Positions 35,998-45,128 are shown, numbered from the stretch's first letter. The stretch: DNA of 64,000 nucleotides from an uncultured Desulfatitalea sp. (GCA_937868765.1 CALMNL010000003.1:682001-746000), one strand, 5' to 3'. The notes: a model not told the origin generated them from the letters alone. Numbers and translations: made by a program.

Positions 35998-36906
35998 TCA
36001 GCCGCGTGGATGGAACTGCCGATGAATTTCGATCAAGCGTTTCTGGGCCACATGGGTGTAAATCTGAGTGGTGGCGATATCCACATGCCCCAGCATCACC
36101 TGGACAACACGCAGATCTGCTCCGCCTTCCAACAAATGGCTGGCAAAAGAATGCCGCAAACTGTGGGGTGTGATCCGCTTCTTGATGCCTGCCTGCAGGG
36201 CGTAGCCGCGCAGAAGTTTCCAAAATCCTTGACGCGTCATTGGTTTGCCTGCACGGGCCACAAAAAGGTAATAGCTGGGGATGTCCTTTACCAGCACAGG
36301 CCTTCCCTGCTTCAGATAGCTGTGCAGGCAATCTATGGCTTTTCTGCCAATCGGGACAATGCGTTCTTTGCTCCCCTTTCCAGTGACGCGAACGAATCCG
36401 GCGTCCATATTAAGGGCGCCCAGCATGAGGCCGATCAGTTCGGATACCCGCAGACCGGCTGCGTAAATAAGTTCGAGCATGGCAGCATCACGCAGGCCTT
36501 TTGGCATTTGGCGATCTGGCATTGCAAGCAGGCGGTCTACTTCATCCACGTCGAGGACTTCGGGCAACTTGAGGCCACTCTTCGGCAGGTCCACCATCTT
36601 GGCGATGTTTTTTGGCAATTGACCCGCCTGGACCAGGAAATGATAAAAACCGCGAAGGGCCACCAAATGACGGGCACGGGTACGGGGACCCCGGCCGTTC
36701 TGCCTCAGGTCGATGACATATTTAAGAATGGCAGTGGTATCCGCTTGGTCGATGGCAACGATATGGTGGCCTTTCAGAAAATCAAGAAAAGCCCGCAGGT
36801 CGCCCGCATAGGCCTCAATGGTCTTGGCCGACAGACCTTTTTCCACAAGCAGATAATTCAGATAGTGATCGACAAGCTGCTCGATAGTGTGATTCGGGAT
36901 GCTCAT
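35998..36906 (-). CDS. xerD: XerD-type tyrosine recombinase
   Basis: A 302-residue site-specific recombinase of the XerC/XerD kind, which resolves chromosome dimers at dif. A SAM-like N-terminal domain (1-90) precedes the catalytic domain, which has Arg in A-G-L-R-V-S-E, H-S-L-R-H-S-F-A-S-H-L, L-G-H and the nucleophile in T-Q-I-Y-T-H-V. Length is standard for Xer proteins, and it has no phage neighbours, so it is a housekeeping enzyme. The XerD versus XerC choice is from overall similarity. Confidence 0.88.
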   Translation of the reverse strand: MSIPNHTIEQLVDHYLNYLLVEKGLSAKTIEAYAGDLRAFLDFLKGHHIVAIDQADTTAILKYVIDLRQNGRGPRTRARHLVALRGFYHFLVQAGQLPKNIAKMVDLPKSGLKLPEVLDVDEVDRLLAMPDRQMPKGLRDAAMLELIYAAGLRVSELIGLMLGALNMDAGFVRVTGKGSKERIVPIGRKAIDCLHSYLKQGRPVLVKDIPSYYLFVARAGKPMTRQGFWKLLRGYALQAGIKKRITPHSLRHSFASHLLEGGADLRVVQVMLGHVDIATTQIYTHVAQKRLIEIHRQFHPRG

Positions 36907-36941
36907 GGGGCAATACGAATCAATCTATGTCCGCCTTATTT

Positions 36942-38054
36942 TTAGAGCGCCTCTATTAAAAAGCCGGTACTCAGTCTGTTGAGCACCAACGGGCCGTCCG
37001 GGCTCACCACCACCTGATTTTCAATGCGTACGCCACCCCATTCGGGTAAGTAAATTCCCGGCTCCACCGTCACAATCATACCGTTTTCCAGCAACGTATC
37101 CCGCAAGGGACTCAAACGCGGCGCCTCGTGCACAGCCAGGCCTGTGCCGTGTCCCAGCCCGTGTCCGAATTTGCCTTCGTATCCGCTTTGGCTGATGTGA
37201 TCGCGTGCCACAGCATCCACGGCTTTGCCGCTCACGCCGATTTTAATGGCGGCAATCGCCTTCCGTTGAGCTTCCAGAACGGTATGATGCACCTTGCGGA
37301 ACATGTCGTCGGGAGGACCGATGATGATCGTGCGTGTCGTATCTGAACAGTATCCATTCAATCTGGCCCCCCAATCGAATAAGATCGGTTCGCCGGCCTT
37401 GATTTCCCTTTCAGAAGGTATCGCATGAGGCAGAGCGCTATTGGGGCCTGCGGCCACAATCACCGGGAACGAGAGTTCATCGGCGCCGGCCTGCCGCATC
37501 CCCATCTCCATGGACCAGGCCACACTTTTTTCGCTCATTCCAGGCTTCAAAGATTTGACGACGTGTCGAAACACATCTTCGGCCAGGGCCAAGGCCTTGC
37601 GGGTGCGTTCGATTTCATCGCTGGATTTGATCTGGCGCAAGGTTTCCACCAGGGTTTCACAAGGGATCAACTCCACCGACTGGCCATCAAGCTCTTTTTG
37701 AAAGTTCGCATGCTGGTTCACTGAAACCCGCACACTTTCAAAACCCAGACGCCGGATTTGATAGCGCGCCACCAGCGTGGCCAGTTCCTTGGCCAATGCA
37801 TTGCGGTAAATGACCGTTTCGAACATTGGCGATTCTCGCTGCGCTTGGAGTTCGAAGCGGGAGTCGGTTAGCAGCAATTGTGCTTCCGCAGTAATGAACA
37901 GAGCGCCTGCGGATTCATCGAACTGATGATCTTCCCCAGTGAAACCACTGAGGTAGCGACGATTCTCTTCTATCAATACCAGCAATCCATCTATATGTTT
38001 TTCCACCATTAGGTCTCTTGTCTTAGCAAGACGGTCCCGAATCACTTCGATCAT
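36942..38054 (-). CDS. M24-family Xaa-Pro aminopeptidase
   Basis: A 370-residue cytosolic metallopeptidase that removes N-terminal residues before proline. A creatinase-like N-terminal domain (1-130) is followed by the pita-bread domain with its five metal ligands: Asp in L-F-D-W-G-A, Asp in C-S-D-T-T-R, His in G-H-G-L-G-H-G-T-G, Glu in V-E-P-G-I-Y and Glu in R-I-E-N. The start at 38054 follows GGAG. It lies 35 bases upstream of xerD in the same direction. Confidence 0.9.
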   Translation of the reverse strand: MIEVIRDRLAKTRDLMVEKHIDGLLVLIEENRRYLSGFTGEDHQFDESAGALFITAEAQLLLTDSRFELQAQRESPMFETVIYRNALAKELATLVARYQIRRLGFESVRVSVNQHANFQKELDGQSVELIPCETLVETLRQIKSSDEIERTRKALALAEDVFRHVVKSLKPGMSEKSVAWSMEMGMRQAGADELSFPVIVAAGPNSALPHAIPSEREIKAGEPILFDWGARLNGYCSDTTRTIIIGPPDDMFRKVHHTVLEAQRKAIAAIKIGVSGKAVDAVARDHISQSGYEGKFGHGLGHGTGLAVHEAPRLSPLRDTLLENGMIVTVEPGIYLPEWGGVRIENQVVVSPDGPLVLNRLSTGFLIEAL

Positions 38055-38130
38055 GCCGAAAGCTCCATTCAGCGGCCAGGCGCTCTCGCGAACGAGTCCT
38101 GATTCCTTTTACAACCGGGCCGCGTAGTGT

Positions 38131-38160
38131 TTGACTTCCCCACTTGCCTTTGCCTATAAT
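38131..38160 (+). promoter_or_regulatory. Sigma-70 promoter for the hotdog-elbB-recC transcript
   Basis: TTGACT (38131-38136), an 18-base spacer and a perfect TATAAT (38155-38160) lie about 120 bases upstream of the next plus-strand gene. This is one of the best promoter matches in the window. Confidence 0.65.
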
Positions 38161-38279
38161 GGATCCACTAATTTTGTCTGCCACTCTATACCACGGGGCA
38201 TTCCGGATTTCCATCAAGTGCCTTTGCCAAACAACATTATTACGGACAAACCCTGTTCAAACTGAAAATGAGGCAATCC

Positions 38280-38672
38280 ATGGAGATCATTACCCATCAG
38301 GCCATAGAACCCAGTCTTTGTGGCGTACCGCAGCAAGTTGAAAAGGGATACAGCCGCGTAACCCTGCGTACCTCGCAGGCCATGGCTGCCGACCACATGG
38401 GATTGGTTCACGGCGGATTCATTTTCGGGCTAGCAGATTACGCCGCGATGATTGCTGTAAACCATCCCAATGTGGTTTTGGGCGCAGCAGATGTCAAATT
38501 TCTGAAACCAGTTCGGGTTGACGAGACCGTGGTGGCCGAAGCTCGTGTGGAAGAGCCCCAGGGCAAAAAGCAGTGGGTGGCCGTATCCGTATCCAATCAG
38601 AAGGATATCGTATTCCAAGGGATGTTCACCTGCTTCATCCTGGAACATCATGTGCTTGAAACCCGTCCATAA
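38280..38672 (+). CDS. Hot-dog fold thioesterase (PaaI-like)
   Basis: A 130-residue hot-dog protein. The motif M-G-L-V-H-G-G-F-I-F-G-L-A-D-Y-A near residue 40 matches the PaaI/YbgC-type active-site helix with H-G-G and a following acidic residue; F-L-K-P-V near 75 is another family mark. Substrate is likely an acyl-CoA but not identifiable. The ATG at 38280 has GAGG six bases upstream and is preferred to an ATG at 38268. It is followed 54 bases later by elbB. Confidence 0.8.
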   Translation: MEIITHQAIEPSLCGVPQQVEKGYSRVTLRTSQAMAADHMGLVHGGFIFGLADYAAMIAVNHPNVVLGAADVKFLKPVRVDETVVAEARVEEPQGKKQWVAVSVSNQKDIVFQGMFTCFILEHHVLETRP

Positions 38673-38726
38673 AACACCCAAAGTGGTTTGGGTTCAGGAC
38701 CAACTTAATGCGGGAGGAAAGTGATT

Positions 38727-39383
38727 ATGGGGAAAAAAATAGGCGTATTGCTCTCCGGTTGTGGGGTATTCGACGGCTCTGAAATCCATGAGGCGGTACT
38801 GACCCTGCTATTCCTGGATCAGGCAGGCGCCCAGATTATTTGTATGGCGCCCAACATCAAACAGATGCATGTAATCGACCACACCACTCAATCAATGGCC
38901 GATGAACAGCGTAACGTTCTGGTGGAATCGGCGCGCATTGCCCGCGGAGACATCGTGGACATAGAGAGCGTATCGGCCAAACAACTCGATGCGCTCATCA
39001 TTCCCGGCGGCTTCGGTGCAGCCAAGAATCTAAGCGACTTCGCGATGAAAGGCCCTGACGCAAAAGTTCACCCCCAGGTGCAGCGCCTTTTAGATGAAAT
39101 GCTTGCCGCCCGCAAACCCATTGGTGCACTTTGCATTGCACCCGCATCGGTGGCCAGGGCTCTGGGCTCCCATCACCCGGAGGTCACTATCGGAACAGAT
39201 GTCGGTACGGCCTCAGCCATTGAAAGCATGGGGGCCAAGCACGTTGCGTGCAAGGTGGATGGCATCCACGTGGACAAAGCACACAAGATTGTCACGACAC
39301 CGGCCTATATGCTGGGACCGAGCATTCGGCATGTGGCCGTAGGCATCGAAAAACTGGTTAAAAAAGTGATTGATTTGGCATGA
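38727..39383 (+). CDS. elbB: ElbB, DJ-1/PfpI-family protein
   Basis: A 218-residue class I glutamine-amidotransferase-like protein. Marks include V-L-L-S-G-C-G-V-F-D-G-S-E-I-H-E at the start, I-I-P-G-G-F-G-A-A-K-N-L near residue 92, and the nucleophile-elbow Cys in A-L-C-I-A-P. ElbB proteins have been linked to isoprenoid metabolism and glyoxalase activity. Start at 38727 has GGAGG nine bases upstream; a GTG at 38721 is too close to that site. The gap to recC is 11 bases. Confidence 0.9.
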   Translation: MGKKIGVLLSGCGVFDGSEIHEAVLTLLFLDQAGAQIICMAPNIKQMHVIDHTTQSMADEQRNVLVESARIARGDIVDIESVSAKQLDALIIPGGFGAAKNLSDFAMKGPDAKVHPQVQRLLDEMLAARKPIGALCIAPASVARALGSHHPEVTIGTDVGTASAIESMGAKHVACKVDGIHVDKAHKIVTTPAYMLGPSIRHVAVGIEKLVKKVIDLA

Positions 39384-39394
39384 TTTGATCGTCC

Positions 39395-42300
39395 ATGGTT
39401 GCTGACATCGTGCCCATTGCTTCCTCTCTCCAGGTCGTCACCAGTAACCGGATGGAGCACCTGGCCCAAGGGCTGGCCGAACTGCTCCGCGATTCTCCGC
39501 TGGTTGTCGGGCATCACCCCTTATGTCCCGAAACGGTGATGGTTCAAAGCAAAGGCATGCAACGCTGGATCTCTATGGCATTGGCGCGGATCAACGGCAT
39601 CTGCGCCAATGTCCAATTTCCGTTTCCCAATGCCTTCCTCGACCGTTTATATTCACTGCTGGTGGGGGCGATGCCGGAATTCGATCCCTATTCGCCTCAA
39701 CCGCTCTCCTTTCGCATTCACAACCTTCTGCCGGATCTGGTAGGTCTGCCGGAATTTGAGCCCCTGCGGGTTTATCTGTCGGACCGCAATACACCTTTGA
39801 AGCAATACCAGTTAGCCTGTAAGCTGGCGGACATGTTCGATCAATATGCGGTTTTCAGACCCGACATGTTGATTGGGTGGGAAGCTGAAAAGAGAAGCCT
39901 CTCGATACCTTCCGGGTTTGCATGGCAAGCGATTCTTTGGCGCAGGATCGCGGCCGAGATCGGCAATCCCCACCGAACCACTCTGCACATGATATTGATC
40001 GAACACTTGATGGATTCGAACCCCGCTAAACCATTGGAGCGTCTTCCGGCCCGCTTGATGCTCTTCGGGATTTCCCATCTGCCACCGTTTCATTTACAGG
40101 TTCTGGAGGCCTTGGCGCGACGGATACCAGTCTATGTCTTTTTGTTGAACCCATGTCGCCACTATTGGTTCGACATCGTCTCTGATAAGCGGATGGTTCG
40201 CCGTCGGGTCGGTCACCAAAACCATGACATCACGGAAAAGCTCCACCTGGAACGCGGCAACCGATTGTTGGCATCTCTTGGCCTCCTGGGACAGCAGTTC
40301 TTGGAACGCATCCATCAAAACGAGCCCCAGGTGACGGAAGCCTTTCAAGATGAATTCAATGGCACACTGCTGGGACGCATCCAACAGGACATCCTTGATC
40401 TGGTGGACCGTCCGAGCCCGGAAAATGATGTGCACCCTTCCTCCTCCGGCATTGATGGAAGTGTGCAGGTTCACAGTTGCCATAGCCCAATGCGCGAAGT
40501 GGAAGTCCTCTATGATCAGCTGCTGGAGATGCTGGCGAACGATGAACAGATACAACCACGGGACATCCTGGTGATGGCTCCCGACATCAATCTCTATTCT
40601 CCTTATATTCATGCGGTATTCGGCGCGCCTCGCGACGAGCAAAAACGGATTCCCTTTTCCATAACGGATCAGAGCCTGCTGATGGAAAGTCCAGTTGCGG
40701 AAACGTTCGTTCAACTGCTGGATCTGGCAGGTGGAAGATTCGAGGCAACGCGCGTCATAAACTTGCTGCAATGCCCAGCCATAGGCGAAAAATTCGGAAT
40801 AGCCGCCGCTGATCTGCCCATTGTGGAACGCTGGATCGAAACCGCATCCATCCGTTGGGGCTGGGATGCAGATGAACGGCGTCAACATGGTTTGCCGGGT
40901 TACCGGGAAAACACATGGCGGACCGGCCTGGATCGGCTGATAATGGGGTACGCCTTCGCGCCGGAACGCGATCGCTTGTTTTCTGATATTTTACCACACG
41001 ATGGCATCGGGTCGGGGGAGAGCCGTCTCGTCGGCGCCCTGGCGGCTTTCGCCGAAACACTTCATGACTGCTTGTCGGAAATGGAGGGAAGCGACTCCCT
41101 GGACGGATGGCATGTGCGGCTGAACACCTGGCTCGATCGGCTGTTTCTTGCGAACGATGAAAAAGAAGTGGGGTTGAAAACGGTGCGCTCAACGCTTGAT
41201 CAGATCAAATTGATCGGTCAAGCGGTCCCGCATACCGCTCCGCTGGTATTTGAGGTCGTCAGGGCCTGGGCAAAGAGTGCCTTGCATCGCAACACCCGTG
41301 AGGCCGGGTTCATGGCCGGTGGCGTAACTTTTTGTGCTCTGCTGCCCATGCGCAGCATTCCTGCCCAGGTGATTTGTATCCTGGGGATGAATCACGACGC
41401 CTATCCCCGCGAACAACGCGTGCCGGGCTTCGATTTGATCGCACTGGAACCACGCCCTGGCGACCGATCCAAACGACATGACGACCGCTATTTGTTTCTA
41501 GAGGCCCTAATATCCGCCCGAAAACGGCTCTATATCAGTTATGTCGGTCAAAATATTGAAGATAATACCTCGATTCCCCCATCTGTTCTCGTGGAGGAGT
41601 TGCTGGAATATGTTGCCGAGGGATTCGGTATATCGGCCGACATGTATATCACCAAGCACCCGCTGCATGGTTTTTCGACTGCGTATTTCGATGCCAGCAA
41701 TCCACATCTTTTCAGTTATGCCGAAGAAAACAAAGAAGCCGCTGGTCTTTTGGCTTTAGAAGGACAAAAGCGATTTTTTTTCAACCTTCCACTGCCACCA
41801 CCCCAAGCGCATCGACAACGCATCGATTGGGAAGACCTATGTGCTTTTTTCGCCCATCCGACCCGATATCTTCTTGAGCAGCGCTTGGGAATTCGCCTGA
41901 AGGTCAGATCTGATAATATTGAGGATCGAGAGCTTTTTACTCTCGATGCTTTGGATCGTTACCGGATCAACCACCGGATTTTGCGCGCCTGTCTGGCTGG
42001 AAAAGCGCCAAGCGAAATATATGAAGTGACCAAGGCGGCCGGCATGCTGCCTCACGGCACAGCAGGCAGCGTGCTTTTTATGAAGCTCGGGGATGAAGTT
42101 TCAGCATTCCTGCGTGCCGCAGACCTCTTACTGCCAGATGAAAAGCCAAGACAATCATCGGTACAGGTGGCACTGCCGCCATTCACCGTCGATGGCACGC
42201 TCGCCGGGATCTATACCGATGCCCGCATCGTTTGTCTTCTTTCAAATATGGGCCCCAAAGATCTGTTGAAAAGTTTCATTTGCCATCTGGCCTTGCAGTT

Positions 42301-42691
42301 GGCGTCGGATGACACTCTTCCGAAAACGACTATCTTGATCTGCAAAGATGCTGTCTGGCGATTTGGACCGCTGAAACAGCCAGTTCCTGTCTTTCAGACC
42401 TATTTGGACCTCTTTTGGCAGGGACTGCAAAAGCCATTGCATTTTTCCTGCAGAACGAGTTTTGAGTACGCCAAGCAGCTAGTCTTCAACCGGCGCGAGC
42501 CCAGGCAAGCCATGAAATTCGCCAAAAACATCTGGCTTGGCAATGATTTTTCCCCAGGGGAGGGGATGGATCCTTATTTAATCAGGTGTTTTGGTGATTG
42601 CCTGCCTTTTGGCCCTGAATTTGAAATGCTCGCGATGAAGGTCTTCGAGCCGCTGCTATGCGCCGGCGAGCAGGTGCCTGTCGACAAATGA
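39395..42691 (+). CDS. recC: RecC, exodeoxyribonuclease V gamma subunit
   Basis: A 1098-residue subunit of the RecBCD helicase-nuclease for double-strand-break repair. The N-terminus has T-S-N-R-M-E-H-L, then V-M-V-Q-S-K-G-M-Q-R-W, N-V-Q-F-P-F-P-N, and I-F-G-I-S-H-L-P-P-F near residue 225, all RecC signatures of the inactivated helicase fold that holds Chi recognition. The C-terminal domain looks complete. RecB and RecD, which normally follow recC, are absent; the next gene is on the opposite strand and is unrelated. Confidence 0.93.
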   Translation: MVADIVPIASSLQVVTSNRMEHLAQGLAELLRDSPLVVGHHPLCPETVMVQSKGMQRWISMALARINGICANVQFPFPNAFLDRLYSLLVGAMPEFDPYSPQPLSFRIHNLLPDLVGLPEFEPLRVYLSDRNTPLKQYQLACKLADMFDQYAVFRPDMLIGWEAEKRSLSIPSGFAWQAILWRRIAAEIGNPHRTTLHMILIEHLMDSNPAKPLERLPARLMLFGISHLPPFHLQVLEALARRIPVYVFLLNPCRHYWFDIVSDKRMVRRRVGHQNHDITEKLHLERGNRLLASLGLLGQQFLERIHQNEPQVTEAFQDEFNGTLLGRIQQDILDLVDRPSPENDVHPSSSGIDGSVQVHSCHSPMREVEVLYDQLLEMLANDEQIQPRDILVMAPDINLYSPYIHAVFGAPRDEQKRIPFSITDQSLLMESPVAETFVQLLDLAGGRFEATRVINLLQCPAIGEKFGIAAADLPIVERWIETASIRWGWDADERRQHGLPGYRENTWRTGLDRLIMGYAFAPERDRLFSDILPHDGIGSGESRLVGALAAFAETLHDCLSEMEGSDSLDGWHVRLNTWLDRLFLANDEKEVGLKTVRSTLDQIKLIGQAVPHTAPLVFEVVRAWAKSALHRNTREAGFMAGGVTFCALLPMRSIPAQVICILGMNHDAYPREQRVPGFDLIALEPRPGDRSKRHDDRYLFLEALISARKRLYISYVGQNIEDNTSIPPSVLVEELLEYVAEGFGISADMYITKHPLHGFSTAYFDASNPHLFSYAEENKEAAGLLALEGQKRFFFNLPLPPPQAHRQRIDWEDLCAFFAHPTRYLLEQRLGIRLKVRSDNIEDRELFTLDALDRYRINHRILRACLAGKAPSEIYEVTKAAGMLPHGTAGSVLFMKLGDEVSAFLRAADLLLPDEKPRQSSVQVALPPFTVDGTLAGIYTDARIVCLLSNMGPKDLLKSFICHLALQLASDDTLPKTTILICKDAVWRFGPLKQPVPVFQTYLDLFWQGLQKPLHFSCRTSFEYAKQLVFNRREPRQAMKFAKNIWLGNDFSPGEGMDPYLIRCFGDCLPFGPEFEMLAMKVFEPLLCAGEQVPVDK

Positions 42692-42812
42692 AGCCAGGCG
42701 TGTTGACCCAATAATAGACCGCAATCCTCGGAATGGATAAACGACTTCCGAAAATGCATCAACACCGAGGGCCGGGCATTTAGGAAAATCGCTTAGAAGC
42801 TTGAAGCTTATG

Positions 42813-43418
42813 TCAGAAGCGTAAAACCACGCCGGCTCGGAAAGCATCATCGTTCATGGTCCAGTCCCCCGGACCAGAGTTCATTTTCAGATGATAGTTG
42901 CTGTAGGTCGCGATGACCGAAGCATTTTTGATTATACGGATGCCAACCCCCAGATTGAATTCGATAAACTCTTCTGTATCGAGAAAGGCCAGTGGATCCG
43001 GCGACCATGCGATATTGCTGAAGATTTCTACTGGTACAAATGTGTTTTCTTTAGGAAAAAGATATCCTGCGGCCAACGAAAAAGCCACCAGCCCCAAATC
43101 ACCTGAATTCTGTTCCTCATCCAGATCGCCACCGATGCCCCGCAGGCCGACTTCACAAAAAAATCCAGGGCTTAACGTATCGCTGCCGACCATCAGATCC
43201 AACGACGCCCACTTATACTCCGTTTCCTCATCGTCACTGTAGAGGCCGGATCCGCCCACCCGAAAATAACCGGAGTCCAAGTACGACTTGTCGTGAATGC
43301 CACCTGTGACGGATTTGCTGCCAGCACTCAAGTCGACCTCCCACTCCTCGGCCGGAGCTACTGAATTCAAGGAAAACAAAATTAGAATTGCTGCCACCAG
43401 CCTGTTGATCATTTCCAT
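42813..43418 (-). CDS. Outer-membrane beta-barrel protein (YfaZ-like)
   Basis: A 201-residue secreted protein with an N-terminal signal peptide (hydrophobic V-A-A-I-L-I-L-F-S then A-P-A). The mature part is rich in alternating Gly, aromatic and charged residues, and it ends in Phe (V-V-L-R-F), the usual last residue of a beta-barrel outer-membrane protein. Size and pattern fit the YfaZ family. The second of two adjacent ATG codons (43418) is best spaced from GGGAGGAG. Function unknown. Confidence 0.7.
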   Translation of the reverse strand: MEMINRLVAAILILFSLNSVAPAEEWEVDLSAGSKSVTGGIHDKSYLDSGYFRVGGSGLYSDDEETEYKWASLDLMVGSDTLSPGFFCEVGLRGIGGDLDEEQNSGDLGLVAFSLAAGYLFPKENTFVPVEIFSNIAWSPDPLAFLDTEEFIEFNLGVGIRIIKNASVIATYSNYHLKMNSGPGDWTMNDDAFRAGVVLRF

Positions 43419-43557
43419 CATTCTCCTCCCGTCGCTATTTGGGTTGGCTTTTCAAGGTTATACCTCTTCACATACAATGCCGAATTGATCAAGCCTCAAA
43501 GGTTCCATCGACGATCGACCAACCAACGTGAATTCACTACGGACCAAGCCGATGCGC

Positions 43558-43586
43558 TTGACATTCACTCCCCATATGGATAATAA
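43558..43586 (+). promoter_or_regulatory. Candidate promoter upstream of tRNA-Leu
   Basis: A perfect TTGACA (43558-43563) is followed after 17 bases by TAATAA (43581-43586), about 100 bases before the tRNA. The -10 is weak, and the distance is long for a tRNA promoter. Confidence 0.35.
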
Positions 43587-43686
43587 GCCCATTAATAATT
43601 GCCATAGAAATTTGGCCAGTTACGGCGCCATCGACAAAGGAGCCATCCTTTCCATAAATATGAAACGCAGCGCATCTCCATGGATT

Positions 43687-43775
43687 GCCTGGATGGCGGA
43701 ATAGGTAGACGCAAGGGACTTAAAATCCCTCGCCCTTTAATGGGCGTGCCGGTTCGATTCCGGCTCCAGGCACCA
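43687..43775 (+). tRNA. tRNA-Leu (UAA)
   Basis: An 89-base class II tRNA. The acceptor stem GCCTGGA pairs with TCCAGGC, discriminator A and encoded CCA. The anticodon arm AGGGA, loop CTTAAAA, TCCCT gives anticodon TAA. A long variable arm GCCC-TTTAAT-GGGC and T arm CCGG-TTCGATT-CCGG confirm leucine identity. Confidence 0.97.
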
Positions 43776-43887
43776 ATTTTTTTTTATTGTGAGCATAAAA
43801 ATTTGACGCACTCGCGCTGTGGCATGCGTCGGAAAAAAACAGCCGATAGGCCACACGGAAAAACTTAAGCTCATTGTTGGCGTTTAG

Positions 43888-44343
43888 ATGAGAATTAAAA
43901 ACAGTTTGGGATTGGAGACGAAAACGACACCTCTCGTGCTATTTAAAACCGAAGAGGGGCAGCCCCAACGTCCCAAAATCGAGGAAGATACCAATGGCTC
44001 AGTGCGCGAAGATGAGGAAGAAGCCTGGTATGTCTGCAGAAATTGCCAACAGCGTTTAGCCCATGCATCCGCCCGGAAGGTGATGCAGGGCAGCCACACC
44101 CATACCTTTGCCAACCCCAGTGGCATTGTTTTCGAAATTGCATGCTTTTCGACTGTCCAGGGATTTAGTTTTATGGGTCCTGCATCCACCGAGTTTTCAT
44201 GGTTTAGCGGGTATAGTTGGCGCATCATTGTTTGTTCTGTGTGCATAACCCACCTTGGATGGTCCTTTTCCTCCCAAAGCGGCAGCACTTTTTTCGGATT
44301 GATCACCGATCGCATTTTATTCTTGTCAAAACGGACCGCATGA
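43888..44343 (+). CDS. CULT-domain (cereblon-like) protein
   Basis: A 151-residue protein whose C-terminal 105 residues match a CULT domain, the thalidomide-binding fold of eukaryotic cereblon. Two Cys pairs for zinc are present: C50-R-N-C53 and C116-S-V-C119. The aromatic cage has Trp105 and Trp111 in S-W-F-S-G-Y-S-W and Trp125-x-Phe127 in H-L-G-W-S-F, aligning with human Trp380, Trp386 and Trp400. The H-T-H-T-F-A-N-P segment (70-77) and F-F-G-L-I-T-D-R-I complete it. Bacterial single-domain members are known; their role is not. The start lacks a clear ribosome binding site. An opposite-strand frame is rejected because this pattern is on the plus strand. Confidence 0.85.
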   Translation: MRIKNSLGLETKTTPLVLFKTEEGQPQRPKIEEDTNGSVREDEEEAWYVCRNCQQRLAHASARKVMQGSHTHTFANPSGIVFEIACFSTVQGFSFMGPASTEFSWFSGYSWRIIVCSVCITHLGWSFSSQSGSTFFGLITDRILFLSKRTA

Positions 44344-44470
44344 GAAGGGCGATGCCAACTTTTTGCCCATAGTGAATCAAAGGCTATAGGTGGGGCTCAT
44401 TTTTTGTGAAGACTACAATCAGATGTGTTTTCACGTGAAACGGCCTTTCATGCACATCATATGAAATTCT

Positions 44471-44500
44471 TTGACAGGCTTGGTGCTGTTTCTCTATATT
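44471..44500 (+). promoter_or_regulatory. Sigma-70 promoter before two small unknown genes
   Basis: A perfect TTGACA (44471-44476), an 18-base spacer and TATATT (44495-44500) precede the gene at 44544 by about 44 bases. It probably serves the genes up to the nuclease at 46884, which are closely spaced on the same strand. Confidence 0.65.
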
Positions 44501-44543
44501 CATCTTAAAATTGTACCCTTTGGGCACTGGTGGGGGCCAGGTT

Positions 44544-44876
44544 ATGACACTCAAGGATATCATAGATGCGTGCAAACATTTGCGTATCGTCGAACAGCGA
44601 TGCAGCACCCAGGAGTTCGTCGATCTCGTTTTCGAGAATAAGGATATCGAAGAGTGGCAGCGTATCCTGACCAATTTTCTCGGAACTCCGCGCAAGCCCA
44701 AAGGGCAGGAGCCTACCAATGGTGACCTAAAATTAACTGCCAGAACAGGCGGAATTCGTATCGAACAGACATTGTTCGAAAGGGATTTCCCGGAAAATAC
44801 TATCATTGCCAAATTCTGGCCATGGAAAGATGATCGGCATACCACCCTGCGTATGGCGACCCTTTTCAAAGGATAA
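44544..44876 (+). CDS. Small protein of unknown function
   Basis: A 110-residue soluble protein. The N-terminal half is helical with F-V-D-L-V-F-E-N and E-E-W-Q-R-I-L-T-N-F; the C-terminal part is beta-type and basic. No known domain was recognised. It lies behind a strong promoter and ends seven bases before the next gene. The ATG at 44544 is chosen; a TTG at 44511 would add 11 residues. Confidence 0.55.
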   Translation: MTLKDIIDACKHLRIVEQRCSTQEFVDLVFENKDIEEWQRILTNFLGTPRKPKGQEPTNGDLKLTARTGGIRIEQTLFERDFPENTIIAKFWPWKDDRHTTLRMATLFKG

Positions 44877-44883
44877 CAGTGAC

Positions 44884-45081
44884 ATGGAAAAGTTCTTACC
44901 GATCATTCAGGTCGTATGCGCTTTAGCGGCCGCTACAATTCTCGGAAACTGGTTTTTAACAGAAGTTCGAAAAACGAAAAAACTCGGGAAACCCTGGTAT
45001 ATGGCGTACCTCACCACGCCTGGAATCATCATTCTCCTGCTTATCTTCTTGCTTCCTTTGATCGCTTACAATTTCAGGTAA
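44884..45081 (+). CDS. Small two-helix membrane protein of unknown function
   Basis: A 65-residue protein with hydrophobic segments at about 4-23 and 42-60 separated by a basic turn (R-K-T-K-K-L-G-K). It starts after AAGGA and seven bases downstream of the previous gene, so translation is probably linked. No family was recognised. Confidence 0.6.
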   Translation: MEKFLPIIQVVCALAAATILGNWFLTEVRKTKKLGKPWYMAYLTTPGIIILLLIFLLPLIAYNFR

Positions 45082-45128
45082 ACCCTGCATTTTCTTGCTG
45101 TTGAAGTTGTTTCAGGTGATAAATCATC

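Noticed and set aside
35998-36906. Phage or integron integrase
   Set aside because: Length and neighbours fit a housekeeping Xer recombinase; no att repeats or cassette genes are near.
40094-40888. Long minus-strand frame inside recC
   Set aside because: recC is strongly supported on the plus strand; no family signature is seen in the other frame.
43680-43868. Short plus-strand frame across tRNA-Leu
   Set aside because: It covers the tRNA and has no ribosome binding site.
43776-43887. Integrative element attachment at tRNA-Leu
   Set aside because: No integrase and no second copy of the tRNA 3' end was seen downstream, so an island boundary is not supported.
43884-44315. Minus-strand frame opposite the CULT gene
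   Set aside because: The zinc Cys pairs and Trp cage are found only in the plus-strand frame, so this is a shadow frame.
44384-44869. Minus-strand frame of 161 codons
   Set aside because: It overlaps the plus-strand gene that follows a near-consensus promoter and shows no recognisable domain.
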